Assembly (NCBI GenBank): GCA_002839645.1
Contig: PGYL01000011.1
Coordinates: forward strand, 1 to 50,088
From: Methanomicrobiales archaeon HGW-Methanomicrobiales-2
GTDB taxonomy: Archaea; Halobacteriota; Methanomicrobia; Methanomicrobiales; Methanoculleaceae
Direction: 5' to 3'
Length of the DNA stretch: 50,088 nucleotides
Below, in pieces: positions 15,485 to 23,698 of this stretch (position 1 is the stretch's first letter; every line of letters starts with the position of its first letter). The notes beneath the pieces were generated by a model. The model saw only the letters and a list, made by a program, of their open reading frames with translations, searched no databases and was not told the origin of the DNA. The position numbers were made by a program, and so were the translations under genes.

Positions 15485-16891
15485 CTATATTTCCCCTTCC
15501 GGTGCCGGGGTAAGCTGTACTAGAGAGGTCTGCACCGGAGCAGGCGGCGCACCCCCGGTCACCTCCGTTGTATAGATATCCCACTGGCCGGTGTTGTTGC
15601 CCATCCAGACGATCACCCCCTCAGAGATCTCCGGATAGGACTGGCCGTACGGATCCTGGGTGATCGGCGTTTCCACTCCGGTGCTGAGATCGTACAGGTA
15701 GATGTCAAGGTTTCCGTTCCGCCAGTCTGAGTAGACCACATGGTCTCCGTCGACCGCAACCGCATCAGGATTTGCGGATCCACCTGTTATCTGTGTCACG
15801 TTCTCCGTCGATACGTCATAGAGGTATACGGCGGTCTCGTTATCGAGGGCGTTGATCCAGGCGACACGGTTGCCGTCACTCGAGACATCGGGATAACTAT
15901 CTTCACCAAAATCCCCCAGAAGTCTTACCTGCGGCTGCTCAAGGGACGCTACTGCGATGTCGAGGTCTCCTCCCTCGGTCTCATTATCCGCCCAGACGAT
16001 CGTGTTCCCCCCGATGTCGGTCAGGAGCTGCTCGTACGGATCGGCGGTCACGGGCGTGATGTTCCCGCTTGCAATATCGTAGAGGTATACATCGCCCAAT
16101 TCGTCTCCATCTATCCAGACAACGTAATCCTGTGAAACACCCGGGAATCCGGGCACTCCTGAGCCGTCCGTCACCTGCTGCAGTCCGCCTGAAACGATGT
16201 CATAGAGGAATACGATATCTCCTTTTGCCTGCGGGTCTACTCCCGTCCACACGACGTTGTTCCCGTCGATGGCAAGTTCGTACGGCAGCCCGATTGGTGT
16301 CGACGTCGAACTGGATATGGTTGAAGTGTTTCCTGATGGGATGTCGTAGTGTTGCACCGAGACTGACCTGTCGTCATACCAGACGATACTGTTCCCGGAT
16401 ATTGCTGGAAACAGCTTATCCCCCGGGCCGCTTGAAATTTGTGTCCCGGCACCTGCCGAATCGTTCTGCGGGGTCCGGGTAGGCTGTATCGCCGGCGGTT
16501 GTGGAGGCGCGACTGTCGGCGGTAGCGTTGACGTGACCGCTGGCGGTAGCGTAGGCGCGGCCGTTGGGACCGTTGGCGGTAGTGTAGGCGTGGCTGTTGG
16601 GACCGTTGGCGGTTGCGTGGGCGTGGCTGTTGGGACCGTTGGCGGCTGGACCGGCGGTAGCGCAGGCGTGGCCGTTGGGACTATTGGCGGTTCCGGTTCG
16701 ACTATTGGCTGCAGAGGTCCGACTACTGGCGGTCGCGTTGGCGTTGGTGTTGGCGGTGGCGGAGGTTCGACTACCAGCGGTTGATCCGGTTGCACGGGGC
16801 TAATAATCTGTGCCGAAGCGAGCCCCGCTGCACAAATGACGGCGATGACGACAATAGCGGCGGTCATCGCCCTGAAAAATATAATCCTCAT
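15485..16891 (-). CDS. Secreted TolB/YVTN-like beta-propeller protein with PT-rich stalk
   Basis: 468 residues from ATG 16891 (GGTGA 6 bases upstream; an upstream GTG adds three residues). Residues 1-28 are a signal peptide (MRIIFFRAMTAAIVVIAVIC, then AAGLASAQ). Residues about 30-145 are a Pro/Thr-rich stalk built of PTVPTATPTLPP-like units. From about 155 on there are repeated propeller blades with signatures such as GNSIVWYDDR, VWIDGDELGDVYLYDI, VVYSDWRNGNLDIYLYDL and VIVWMGNNTGQWDIY. It is probably anchored in or released from the cell surface. Binding partner unknown. Confidence 0.88.
   Translation of the reverse strand: MRIIFFRAMTAAIVVIAVICAAGLASAQIISPVQPDQPLVVEPPPPPTPTPTRPPVVGPLQPIVEPEPPIVPTATPALPPVQPPTVPTATPTQPPTVPTATPTLPPTVPTAAPTLPPAVTSTLPPTVAPPQPPAIQPTRTPQNDSAGAGTQISSGPGDKLFPAISGNSIVWYDDRSVSVQHYDIPSGNTSTISSSTSTPIGLPYELAIDGNNVVWTGVDPQAKGDIVFLYDIVSGGLQQVTDGSGVPGFPGVSQDYVVWIDGDELGDVYLYDIASGNITPVTADPYEQLLTDIGGNTIVWADNETEGGDLDIAVASLEQPQVRLLGDFGEDSYPDVSSDGNRVAWINALDNETAVYLYDVSTENVTQITGGSANPDAVAVDGDHVVYSDWRNGNLDIYLYDLSTGVETPITQDPYGQSYPEISEGVIVWMGNNTGQWDIYTTEVTGGAPPAPVQTSLVQLTPAPEGEI
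16500..16785 (-). repeat. Imperfect tandem repeats encoding the PT-rich stalk
   Basis: Units of about 33-36 bp (complement reads GGCGGTAGCGTAGGCGTGG-like on the plus strand) recur from 16500 to 16785 and encode P-P-T-V-P-T-A-T-P-T blocks. Such arrays are prone to copy-number change, which would alter stalk length. Confidence 0.7.
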
Positions 16892-17368
16892 ACGTTTCAC
16901 CTTCTCCGAGTTGTTGCCGGTTCTCCGTCTCTTGAGAGGTGGGAGAGCCTGTGCATGCGACCACGATCTCGTGTAGGTTGGTCCTGTGCAGAGCGGTGAA
17001 TGGTGGTATCACTCTTTCCCGGGAATCTCTTCTGACCTCGGTATGCGCATCTCTCGCTGGCGGTCTTTGACCGGGGCGATCTGTCCTGCAGGCGATGCCG
17101 GATGAAACTATCCACGGTATCGATGGTCCCACGCCGCGGCGTGATGGAGGGTTGAACGTATATTTTTTGCTCTCACAAGGTATCGGGATGGAGTGCTTCA
17201 CGGCACAGACCCCCTGCCCGTATTTCCCGCGGAGAAGGATGTTGCCGGAAAGCCGGCGGCGAGCGGCCGGCTCCGGGCCTCTGCCCGGGTGGTACGGTGT
17301 CTATTTATACCGGAACCGCCTCCAGAAACCTCAATGAGAGGACGATCCGCAACGGAAGGCTCGATCGC
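16892..17368. other. Intergenic region, 477 bp, with a second AAA relic
   Basis: No intact gene. The left half carries the promoter region of the propeller gene. Around 17215-17290 the minus strand encodes AEARSRPLAAGFPAT, close at DNA level to the N-terminus of the relic at 15037-15328 (shared GGCTTTCCGGCA and flanks). It appears to be a further decayed copy of the same gene. A TATA-like GGTATAAATAG lies just upstream of it on the minus strand. Confidence 0.4.
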
Positions 17369-18646
17369 ATGCCGGAGATGACCGGAACCGCAGAGCCGCC
17401 CGTATGCCCGCCCGGCGGGGCGGACCCGAAGCTTACGCATATCCTCTTCATCGCACTCCTCGCCATCGCCTTTACCGCAGGGTACATTGTCCTCTACGCG
17501 ACGCTGATCAACGCCGTCTGGTTCGACAACGACTTTGCGGGGGCCAACCGCTGGATGATCCCGGTGGGGGTGATGGCGTTTTCGCTGTTAGTCGGCCTCT
17601 GCCGGAAGTACCTGCATGCCCCGACCGTGATGGAAGGCGGGTTCATCGAGTCGATGAAGGGCGGCGGGCATAAGGTCGACTACCGGACGTTTCCCGGCGC
17701 ACTCCTCTCGTCGCTCTTCTCGCTCCTCTCCGGGGTAAGCGTCGGCCCGGAGGGGAGTATCGTCATCCTCATCGGCGACATCACCGCCTTCTTGCAGAAA
17801 AAACTCCGGATCGCGCGCGAATCCGCCGACGCCTCGTTCGGGGTCAACGTAGCCGCCCTCGCCTCGGCGTTCAACGGCATCATCGGCAACCCGCTCTTCA
17901 CCGGGGTCTTTGCTACGGAGTTCCAGGTGGGAGGCAAACGCGACGCCCTGAAGTTCCTGACCTGGAACCTGCTCGCAGGCTCCATCGGCTTTCTCTTCTA
18001 CCTGCTTCTCGGGCTTCCCTCGTTCGCCCGGAGCATCGCTTTCGCGCCGATCGGCGAGTTGCATCCCGGCTACGTCCTGTACGCGATCATCCTCGGCATC
18101 ATCGGAGCGCTGCTCGCGGCCTTTGCCGGCATCTCCATGCAGGGGACCGCGAAGGTCATGGAACGGGTCTTTAACGACCGCATCTTCCCTCCCATCCTTA
18201 CCGCAGGGGCCATCACCTCGGTCATAGGCTACTTCATCCCGAACCTGCTCTTCTCGGGCGAGAGCCAGATCCACGCGATCATCGCCGATCCTGTCGCGAT
18301 CGGCGCCGGGATGCTCCTTGCCATGGCTGTTCTCAAGATCCTCCTGCTCGCGCTCGCGTTCCGGAGCGGCTACATCGGCGGCCCCCTCTTCCCCATCCTC
18401 TTCTCTGCGACAATGCTCGGGCTTGCCATAAACCTGATCTTTCCGGGAGCGCCGGTCTCGATCTGCGTCCTCTGCATCGAAGCCTCTGCCCTCTCCCTGG
18501 CCATGGGAGCGCCCCTGACCGCCATCCTCCTGGTCGCGGTCGTGGGCACGGCCGACACTCCTATGCTCCTGCTCCTCACCATCTCCGCCGTCACCGCCAT
18601 GGTCCTCGCCGGCGGGCTCAGGCGGAGGAGAGCGGCGCCGGGCTAG
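17369..18646 (+). CDS. ClC-family chloride channel/transporter
   Basis: 425 residues from ATG 17369. About ten hydrophobic segments are visible. The ClC signatures are present: GVSVGPEGS (the GxGPEG loop, here VGPEG), GGPLFP in the RSGYIGGPLFPI segment, and MGAPLTAILL near the C-terminus. The usual GSGIP motif of the first anion-binding loop is not seen; instead GGGHKVDYRTFPG occupies that place, as in divergent archaeal/bacterial ClC homologues. No cytoplasmic CBS domains are present. It probably moves chloride or another anion, perhaps in exchange for protons: the glutamate of GPEG is kept. Single gene, no operon partner. Confidence 0.85.
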   Translation: MPEMTGTAEPPVCPPGGADPKLTHILFIALLAIAFTAGYIVLYATLINAVWFDNDFAGANRWMIPVGVMAFSLLVGLCRKYLHAPTVMEGGFIESMKGGGHKVDYRTFPGALLSSLFSLLSGVSVGPEGSIVILIGDITAFLQKKLRIARESADASFGVNVAALASAFNGIIGNPLFTGVFATEFQVGGKRDALKFLTWNLLAGSIGFLFYLLLGLPSFARSIAFAPIGELHPGYVLYAIILGIIGALLAAFAGISMQGTAKVMERVFNDRIFPPILTAGAITSVIGYFIPNLLFSGESQIHAIIADPVAIGAGMLLAMAVLKILLLALAFRSGYIGGPLFPILFSATMLGLAINLIFPGAPVSICVLCIEASALSLAMGAPLTAILLVAVVGTADTPMLLLLTISAVTAMVLAGGLRRRRAAPG

Positions 18647-18830
18647 GCGCGAGGGCGGCTCTGCATCCCTGCCCATCAGGGGAAGTGACATCCCCTCGGC
18701 ATGACCGGACTGCTCGACGAAGGGACGGCTACAGAGAAGGGCCGCAAGCAGGTCCGGCGGATCAACGGGCTAGTCAAACTGCTCGACAGGGGCTGGATCG
18801 AGTCCCGGGAGATGCCTGCCGCCGGGCACC

Positions 18831-19496
18831 CTATTCCTCGTCCCGGGCAGGGCAGGCGAGTTCGCAGGCACGACAGTGGTCGATCCGTTCCCTGCCGGAG
18901 GCCTTGTCGGCGTTCATCCGCGCCAGGCACCGCTCCCGGCTGTACCTGCCGGCGGAGAAGGCATCCATCGGGCAGACATGGACGCAATGCCCCTCACAGC
19001 CGGCACAGGGGAGGTCTCTTTCTGGGAGTTCCTCGTCGGGGCATTCCAGGTCTGCCCATACCGCCCGAAACCGGATTTTCGGTCCGAAGCCCGGGACGAG
19101 GACGAGGTTGCTTCTCCCCATCCGCCCGATGCCCGCCATGCAGGCCGCGTCCTTTAAGTAGATTCCGCCGTCTTGCATCCGGTAGGGGATGACCCGGGTT
19201 CCGGTTCCATACTTCTCCTGCAGCCAGCGGGCGAGCTGCTTGCCGATATCCGCGAGGATCCGGTCGCCGGGTGTTCCCCGCCCCGCTTCCCAGAGGTCGA
19301 GTTCGGGATCTTCCGGGTCGTGGTAGAGGCCGAGGACGATGTAGGTCCCCCGGTCGGTCCGCGATCCCCGGTAGCCGTCCGCAACCGCCGAAGGGCAGTC
19401 GATGAGCTTTGCTGCCGGGACGGCGCCCGCCACGTCCGCCCCGAGTTCGCGTGCCTTTCGGATGGCCGCCCCGATGATCTCCCGGTCGTCGGGCAT
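18831..19496 (-). CDS. Ferredoxin-like double [4Fe-4S] oxidoreductase (QueG/HdrA-like domain)
   Basis: 221 residues from ATG 19496 (the longer frame upstream has no homology-like features). The N-terminal part (IIGAAIRKARELGADVAGAVPAAKLIDCPS) and KDAACMAGIGRMGRSNLVLVPGFGPKIRFRAVW resemble epoxyqueuosine reductase-type proteins. The C-terminus has two cysteine clusters: CAGCEGHCVHVCP, and, further on, C with CRACELACP. This predicts two [4Fe-4S] clusters. The protein is shorter than true QueG and lacks its HEAT repeats, so the substrate is unknown; methanogens carry several such reductases. A divergent Hsp20 gene follows. Confidence 0.75.
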   Translation of the reverse strand: MPDDREIIGAAIRKARELGADVAGAVPAAKLIDCPSAVADGYRGSRTDRGTYIVLGLYHDPEDPELDLWEAGRGTPGDRILADIGKQLARWLQEKYGTGTRVIPYRMQDGGIYLKDAACMAGIGRMGRSNLVLVPGFGPKIRFRAVWADLECPDEELPERDLPCAGCEGHCVHVCPMDAFSAGRYSRERCLARMNADKASGRERIDHCRACELACPARDEE

Positions 19497-19615
19497 GGTA
19501 GAGGGATGGGGGCGGGGGGTGAAGAATGATCCGGTGGTTCGTCTTCCAGATGAGGGGACCCAACTTATATGAGCAGGGGGGTGCAGGCTGCACGACACCA
19601 GGAGGAGTTGAGAGT

Positions 19616-20074
19616 ATGGAAGAGAGAGAATCATCGTGCCCGTTTCAGAGGGCATTCGGTCCGGGGATCTGCGGGATGCACCGGCGGCTCCACGAGATGA
19701 TGGCAGCGCCCGGAAGAGCGATAATGCCCGTGATCCGGGGTGCAGGGATTCCGGTCGATCTCCGGGATCTTGAGGACGAGGTCGCGGTCGTCGCCGACCT
19801 CCCGGGGATGGAGAGCGGCGATGTCACGATACGGCTTACCAGCCCGGGGACGCTGCGGATCACCGTCCGGCGCAACGAGCCGCCGGAGGAAGAGTGGGAA
19901 GGCTACGCCGTCAGGGAGAGGTTGTCCGGCGAGATGACCCGAATTGTGAGCCTTCCTGCAGACGTCACGGAAGAGGGTGCGACGGCCACCCTCAGCAACG
20001 GCGTCCTGGCGGTGCGGTTGAAGAAGATTCCAGAAGAGCAGGGGGTCGAGATCCCGGTCCGCGAAGAGGCCTGA
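19616..20074 (+). CDS. hsp20: Small heat-shock protein, Hsp20/alpha-crystallin family
   Basis: 152 residues. The alpha-crystallin domain spans about residues 45-150: VDLRDLEDEVAVVADLPGME, then LRITVRRNE, RERLSGEMTRIVSLPADV and ATLSNGVLAVRLKKI (the conserved NGVLxVxLxK). The C-terminal I-x-I-type anchor appears as VEIPV. ATG 19616 is preceded by GGAGG (19601-19605) and a TATA-like element (19563-19570). It is an ATP-independent holdase chaperone; the N-terminal arm is short and cysteine-containing. Confidence 0.92.
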   Translation: MEERESSCPFQRAFGPGICGMHRRLHEMMAAPGRAIMPVIRGAGIPVDLRDLEDEVAVVADLPGMESGDVTIRLTSPGTLRITVRRNEPPEEEWEGYAVRERLSGEMTRIVSLPADVTEEGATATLSNGVLAVRLKKIPEEQGVEIPVREEA

Positions 20075-20265
20075 CCGTTCGGCACTCCCGCCGGAGAGGC
20101 AGCAGAGAGCGGTACCGGGAGGCTAACGAGAGGGTGGAGCCGTTCGGCCGCACGGAGGGGAGAGAAGGGGAGTTTGAGATGGCAGCCAAACACCGCGGGG
20201 AACGAGGAAGTCCGGCGGAGAGCAGGCGGTGCGGCGGTACCTGCTGCCGGGGCTCACCGTCGTGC

Positions 20266-20427
20266 TCAGTCATACAGGCCCATCGCCAGGTAGTCGTCAT
20301 CCGAGAGCTCGTCCCAGAGTTCGAGAACGAACGAGCCGTCGTCCAGGAGATCACCCGGGATCACCCGGTCAGGATCGACCTCCCTGACTTCCTCAACCCC
20401 TTCAAGGGTTCTCACAAGCGCCTTCAT
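20266..20427 (-). CDS. 53-aa acidic hypothetical protein
   Basis: ATG 20427 has GGAG 8 bases upstream, and a TATA-like ATTAATA about 55 bases upstream (20482-20496). The product begins MKALVRTLEGVEEVREVDPD and ends DELSDDDYLAMGLYD; it is strongly acidic with good codon bias. No family is recognised. Confidence 0.55.
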   Translation of the reverse strand: MKALVRTLEGVEEVREVDPDRVIPGDLLDDGSFVLELWDELSDDDYLAMGLYD

Positions 20428-20608
20428 TGTTAGCGTCTCCGTCCTGTGGCCGACCTTATCAGAATGGCCCGGGGGTCTTCCGGTATTAATAATGCCATCT
20501 TCGTGCACTCGTTGCTCTCCGGCCCCCCTGGCGGGGCAGGCCCTCGTGCAGGATGAAGGAGTCGTCCATCACCGGGAGTGTGTCTTTAGATTGGATTGCC
20601 GACCGGTC

Positions 20609-20755
20609 TCAGTCGATATTCCCATTCTCGTCCCGCTCCCATCCCTCATGCTCAAGGGTGAGCGTCGCGATACCGACGGCGTTTCCGCCGGCATCCATCT
20701 CCTCCGCAAGCGAGGACGATGCCCTCTCTGCGAAGTGGCGATCTCGAGCCAGCAC
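20609..20755 (-). CDS. 48-aa ORF downstream of the RelE-like toxin
   Basis: GTG 20755 opens a frame beginning VLARDRHFAERASSSLAEEM and ending LEHEGWERDENGNID. It lies 30 bases after the toxin stop and in the same frame, so it could be a third operon member or a remnant of a longer fused gene. Codon use looks coding. No function is visible. Confidence 0.35.
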   Translation of the reverse strand: MLARDRHFAERASSSLAEEMDAGGNAVGIATLTLEHEGWERDENGNID

Positions 20756-20785
20756 CCTTCCGGTAATATTGGCGGAAGGCTGCCC

Positions 20786-21118
20786 TCAGTACCCGAACCG
20801 GCGATCGTAGCCGGTATGGTCCAGCCACTCGATGATGACGGCGATGGTGTCGCCGTCGCTGGCCACGGTGTACATCAGTCTCCAGGACCGGGAGAGGTTG
20901 TACTTCCAGAGGTTCGTTATCGGCGGGTATCTTTGTAGATAGACCTTCGGGATCTGCCTCTTTTGAACCTGCGTGCCGCAAAAAGCGTTGGCCGATATCG
21001 CTGTGATGGCCTTGTCGAGGAGAACAGCCAGTTCCTGATCTTCTGCGCGGGCCGAGGTTTTCAGAGCCTCGAAGGCCTCTTTTACCGTTGTGTCTGCAAA
21101 ATAGATCGCGGCCCTCAT
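20786..21118 (-). CDS. RelE/ParE-like toxin of an archaeal type II toxin-antitoxin pair
   Basis: 110 residues from ATG 21118. The N-terminus has two helices (VKEAFEALKTSARAEDQELAVLLDKAI). The core is QKRQIPKVYLQRYPPITNLWKYNLSRSWRLMYTVAS, then IIEWLDHTGYDRRFGY. That is the RelE fold with basic and aromatic residues (K-x-x-IP, NLWKY, SWRLMYT, W-x-x-H-x-x-Y) placed as in many methanogen toxins. Family knowledge: such proteins are mRNA interferases. The start overlaps the antitoxin stop (ATGA), so translation is coupled. Confidence 0.85.
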   Translation of the reverse strand: MRAAIYFADTTVKEAFEALKTSARAEDQELAVLLDKAITAISANAFCGTQVQKRQIPKVYLQRYPPITNLWKYNLSRSWRLMYTVASDGDTIAVIIEWLDHTGYDRRFGY

Positions 21119-21387
21119 GTGATCCGCAGATCCTCGCGGGCCAGGTACCATCGGACAAGGTCGGGATCATGGATCCAGCAGACCTTCCCCCGGGGGTCAA
21201 TGGCGATCTTATTTGATTCCTGGAGGTACTCGATGATCGTCTTGAATGTCTGGTACATGACCTTTCGCGGCAGGCGTTCCCACAGCGCTCGGCGGCGGTA
21301 TTCGCCACTGTGCTCCCGGATGAAGTCTTCGACCATTTTGATCGTATCGAGTGTGGGAGAGTGAGCGGATCCGGCGCTTGCAGACAT
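21115..21387 (-). CDS. Cognate antitoxin with winged-helix-like fold
   Basis: 90 residues from ATG 21387. A polar N-terminus is followed by TIKMVEDFIREHSGEYRRRALWERLPRKVMYQTFKTIIEYLQESNKIAIDPRGKVCWIHDP. This is a compact winged helix (KVMYQTFKTIIEYLQESNKI then a wing with GKVCWI), typical of the archaeal partner of this RelE family. It probably binds the toxin through its C-terminal DPDLVRWYLAREDL helix and represses the operon. The TATA box is about 24-33 bp upstream, so the transcript is nearly leaderless. Confidence 0.82.
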   Translation of the reverse strand: MSASAGSAHSPTLDTIKMVEDFIREHSGEYRRRALWERLPRKVMYQTFKTIIEYLQESNKIAIDPRGKVCWIHDPDLVRWYLAREDLRIT

Positions 21388-21409
21388 GATCCTACTGTTG
21401 TTGTATGAA

Positions 21410-21420
21410 GATATATAACA
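21410..21420 (-). promoter_or_regulatory. TATA box of the toxin-antitoxin operon
   Basis: Minus-strand TGTTATATATC in a GC-rich setting, ending about 23 bases before ATG 21387. This gives a transcription start almost at the start codon. Confidence 0.6.
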
Positions 21421-21474
21421 AACGGATCTGACCGCGGTCATAATTCCCTTGCGGGTCGCCATTCTCCTGGTGCC

Positions 21475-21599
21475 CCCGGGTATCGGAGGGTACAGGACGA
21501 TGGATGGAGTGCTCAAGAGTAACGATGCATCCCGTCTTCCGGATCCGGCAGAACCTACTTATTATTCGGGAGCGCTACGGCGTGGCCCGTATCGGTATT
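21475..21599 (+). repeat. About 125-bp repeat, copy 1 (carries MNT relic start)
   Basis: Near-identical to 25536-25661: shared blocks include GACGATGGATGG, GTGCTCAAGAGTAACGATGCA, GGATCCGGCAGAACCT and GGGAGCGCTACGGCGTGGCC. Differences are scattered single bases and small indels. Confidence 0.8.
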
Positions 21600-21600
21600 C
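21525..21600 (+). pseudogene. N-terminal relic of an MNT nucleotidyltransferase
   Basis: ATG 21525 encodes MHPVFRIRQNLLIIRERYGVARIGI, the helix plus first strand of an MNT protein; the GS and D-x-D motif region is missing. The same start is found in the relic at 25586. Confidence 0.55.
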
Positions 21601-21700
21601 CTTTTTCTGCGCCTCCAGGGGAAACGATCGAGGGGAGAATGGCGCACGTCGCCGGGAACAGCGCAATCGGGCTGCAGATCTCCTCGCCGGATGACTGCAG

Positions 21701-21710
21701 TTTATTTATA
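21701..21710 (+). promoter_or_regulatory. TATA box of the molybdopterin oxidoreductase operon
   Basis: TTTATTTATA in GC-rich DNA, 54 bases before ATG 21764. Confidence 0.55.
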
Positions 21711-21763
21711 CGGGCCGGGTGCCACACGTCAGCAGTTAGAGGAATCAATATGGGGGAACTTTC

Positions 21764-22450
21764 ATGCGACGAGGACGCCGTACCGGTCAGATCATAGTCA
21801 TACTGCTGATCGGCGCCATCGCCGTCCTCTACGCCCTCGACCTGGCGGGGGACGGACAGGGAGTGAGGGAACTTGCACCTGCGGAGGTGCGGGAGTACCA
21901 GGGGGAGCGGCTCTCCTCGATTACGGATTTTCGTGAGAACTCGATCCGTGGCCCGCAGCACGTGAATGCAAGCACGTATACGCTCACCGTCGACGGGCTG
22001 GTGGAGAACCGAGGGGAGTACTCCTACGATACGCTCATAGAACGGTTCCCTCACTACCGCAAGGTCGTTACCCTCTACTGCGTGGAAGGCTGGGACGTCA
22101 CCATCCTCTGGGAGGGGGTACGGGTCAGGGATCTCCTGGAGGAGGCGGGGGTGAAACCGGAGGCGAACACGGTCATCTTCTACGCGGAGGACGGCTACTC
22201 CTCCTCACTTCCCCTTGCCTACATCGGGGACAGGGATATCCTGCTCGCCTATGCCATGAACAACGTCACCCTGCCGGCGGAGCGGGGATTCCCCTTCCAG
22301 CTGGTGGCCGAGGACCGCTGGGGCTATAAGTGGGTGAAATGGGTGACCCGGATCGAGGTCTCCGACGATGAGAACTACCGCGGCTACTGGGAGAGCCGGG
22401 GGTATTCAAACAACGGGAGCATCGACCGCTCCTTCTTCGGCCAGGGATAG
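21764..22450 (+). CDS. Membrane-anchored sulfite-oxidase-type molybdopterin oxidoreductase (MsrP/YedY-like)
   Basis: 228 residues. An N-terminal signal-anchor helix (QIIVILLIGAIAVLYALDLA) is followed by a catalytic domain facing outward. Conserved-looking elements are YTLTVDGLVENRGEYSYDTL, VVTLYCVEGWDVTILWEGV (the cysteine that would bind molybdenum), GYSSSLPLAYI and LPAERGFPFQLVAEDRWGYKWVKWV. All fit the sulfite-oxidase Mo-cofactor fold, although the protein is short. The natural substrate is unknown; bacterial MsrP repairs oxidised methionine. The next gene, 12 bases on, encodes a small membrane protein likely to be its redox partner. Confidence 0.82.
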   Translation: MRRGRRTGQIIVILLIGAIAVLYALDLAGDGQGVRELAPAEVREYQGERLSSITDFRENSIRGPQHVNASTYTLTVDGLVENRGEYSYDTLIERFPHYRKVVTLYCVEGWDVTILWEGVRVRDLLEEAGVKPEANTVIFYAEDGYSSSLPLAYIGDRDILLAYAMNNVTLPAERGFPFQLVAEDRWGYKWVKWVTRIEVSDDENYRGYWESRGYSNNGSIDRSFFGQG

Positions 22451-22462
22451 GGAGGAAGAGGG

Positions 22463-22690
22463 ATGGTGCGGTTCGCCTGCCGAAAACTGGTCGCCCGGAC
22501 CCTCCTTGTATTAACGCTCCTCTTTGTGATCAGCGGCTTTGGGATCACGGAACCATGGCTCGTGCGGTCCCTGACGTTCGGGCTTCTCGATAAGGCGCTC
22601 TCCCAGCAGATCCACTTTCTTCTCTGGGGCCCGTTCCTGATCGTGCTGGTGCTGCACCTGTACTACTCCTGCGGGGTATTCAGGAGGTAA
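22463..22690 (+). CDS. 75-aa two-helix membrane protein, partner of the molybdoenzyme
   Basis: Two hydrophobic segments (TLLVLTLLFVISGFGITEPWLV and IHFLLWGPFLIVLVLHLYY) flank a short loop. Each contains or borders histidine (QQIHFLLWG, LVLHLYY), compatible with a minimal b-type cytochrome like half of MsrQ/DUF4405. It follows the molybdopterin enzyme by 12 bases with GGAGG upstream, so the two are one operon. The haem role is inference. Confidence 0.65.
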   Translation: MVRFACRKLVARTLLVLTLLFVISGFGITEPWLVRSLTFGLLDKALSQQIHFLLWGPFLIVLVLHLYYSCGVFRR

Positions 22691-22738
22691 TGCTCAATCG
22701 GTCATCGCGGCAGGACATATGCCCTGCCTGCCGGAGTG

Positions 22739-23419
22739 CTATGCCGTCTCGATCTCCCTGACCATCAGGGAGATCCCGCCGTCGATGCCTGAGAAGAATG
22801 CAACGCCGTTTTTGCTGAACGAGTCGTAGGGGAGAATGCCTGCCTGGACAAAGCCGCAGCGTTCAAACGCTCTTCTGGAGATCGGGCCGGTGCAATCGGC
22901 AACCGCCCGGGAAAATCCACGCCTCCGGGCAGAGATGAGCGCACGCCGGATCATCGCCTGTGCCATCCCGCACCCGCGGTACGGCCGGGCCACGCCGATC
23001 TGGTAGATATGCAGCACGGTGCCTGCGGCGATCTTGTCCCGGTCGATGTACTGTTCTTCCAGTTCGTCGATCATCTCGACGGTTTCACGAAAATGCGCAA
23101 GAAACTCCGCCATCTTCGCCCCTTCGGCCGCGAGGTCGCCGGTGAGGTCAAGGCAGAAGATGAACCCGGCGATCTCGCCTGTCCGTCCGTCGCGGGCGAT
23201 ATAACTCAACTCTTTTCTGGCAAGAAATTCGGTGTACCGCCGTGCATACGGCAAAAAGATCTCCGGGTCCGGTGCATAACGGTGCGTTGTCGGCTCGTCG
23301 GCGATAAAGACGTCCGTGTAGAGCCGGGCCGCCTCTTCGACGTCGGCCGGTTTGAGAGGAAGATAGACGGGCGAGCGGGGGTGGTCGGCGCTGGTGGCGT
23401 TTCCGGCGGGTCTTTCCAT
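22739..23419 (-). CDS. GNAT-family N-acetyltransferase
   Basis: 226 residues from ATG 23419. The acetyl-CoA site is visible as IYQIGVARPYRGCGMAQAMIRRAL (V-x-P-x-x-R-G-x-G-x-A), preceded by SYIARDGRTGEIAGFIFCLDL and followed by FERCGFVQAGILPYDSF. The substrate is unknown. A minus-strand TATA (CTTATAAGCC) lies about 22 bases upstream, so the mRNA is probably leaderless. The 76-residue upstream extension of the frame is non-coding in character. Confidence 0.85.
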   Translation of the reverse strand: MERPAGNATSADHPRSPVYLPLKPADVEEAARLYTDVFIADEPTTHRYAPDPEIFLPYARRYTEFLARKELSYIARDGRTGEIAGFIFCLDLTGDLAAEGAKMAEFLAHFRETVEMIDELEEQYIDRDKIAAGTVLHIYQIGVARPYRGCGMAQAMIRRALISARRRGFSRAVADCTGPISRRAFERCGFVQAGILPYDSFSKNGVAFFSGIDGGISLMVREIETA

Positions 23420-23698
23420 GGCCCAGTGTTTGGGCTGTCCTGGCTTATAAGTCCCGGGCAGCATCGGCGGGTTTCTTACCAAAATGCCCGCGTACCTGCT
23501 ATGGTGCCGTTTTGAAGCAGCGTCCCGAACCCTTCCTGAAAAGGGCCGGGGACCGGACGTTTGAGGAGTTCGCGGGGGATCTCCCCGCACTTTCGTGCGA
23601 GCCCTCGAACCGCTTTCTTCGGTAAACAGGTGCTTGTCTGATGGCAAATTCTACTCGATCGAGTCTGAAATGCAATCAATCGGCAACGCACGGGAACC
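23420..23698. other. Promoter region and spacer between convergent-reading neighbours, no gene seen
   Basis: It contains the GNAT promoter; the rest has stop codons in frames with good codon bias. Nothing else is recognised. Confidence 0.4.

Noticed and set aside
18701-19192. Plus-strand frame starting MTGLLDEGTATEKGRKQVRR
   Set aside because: The first 43 residues look protein-like, but the rest runs antisense through the iron-sulfur oxidoreductase; at best a short relic at 18701-18830.
18831-19496. Calling the Fe-S protein QueG
   Set aside because: It is much shorter, lacks the HEAT-repeat end, and epoxyqueuosine reduction is not expected in this archaeal context.
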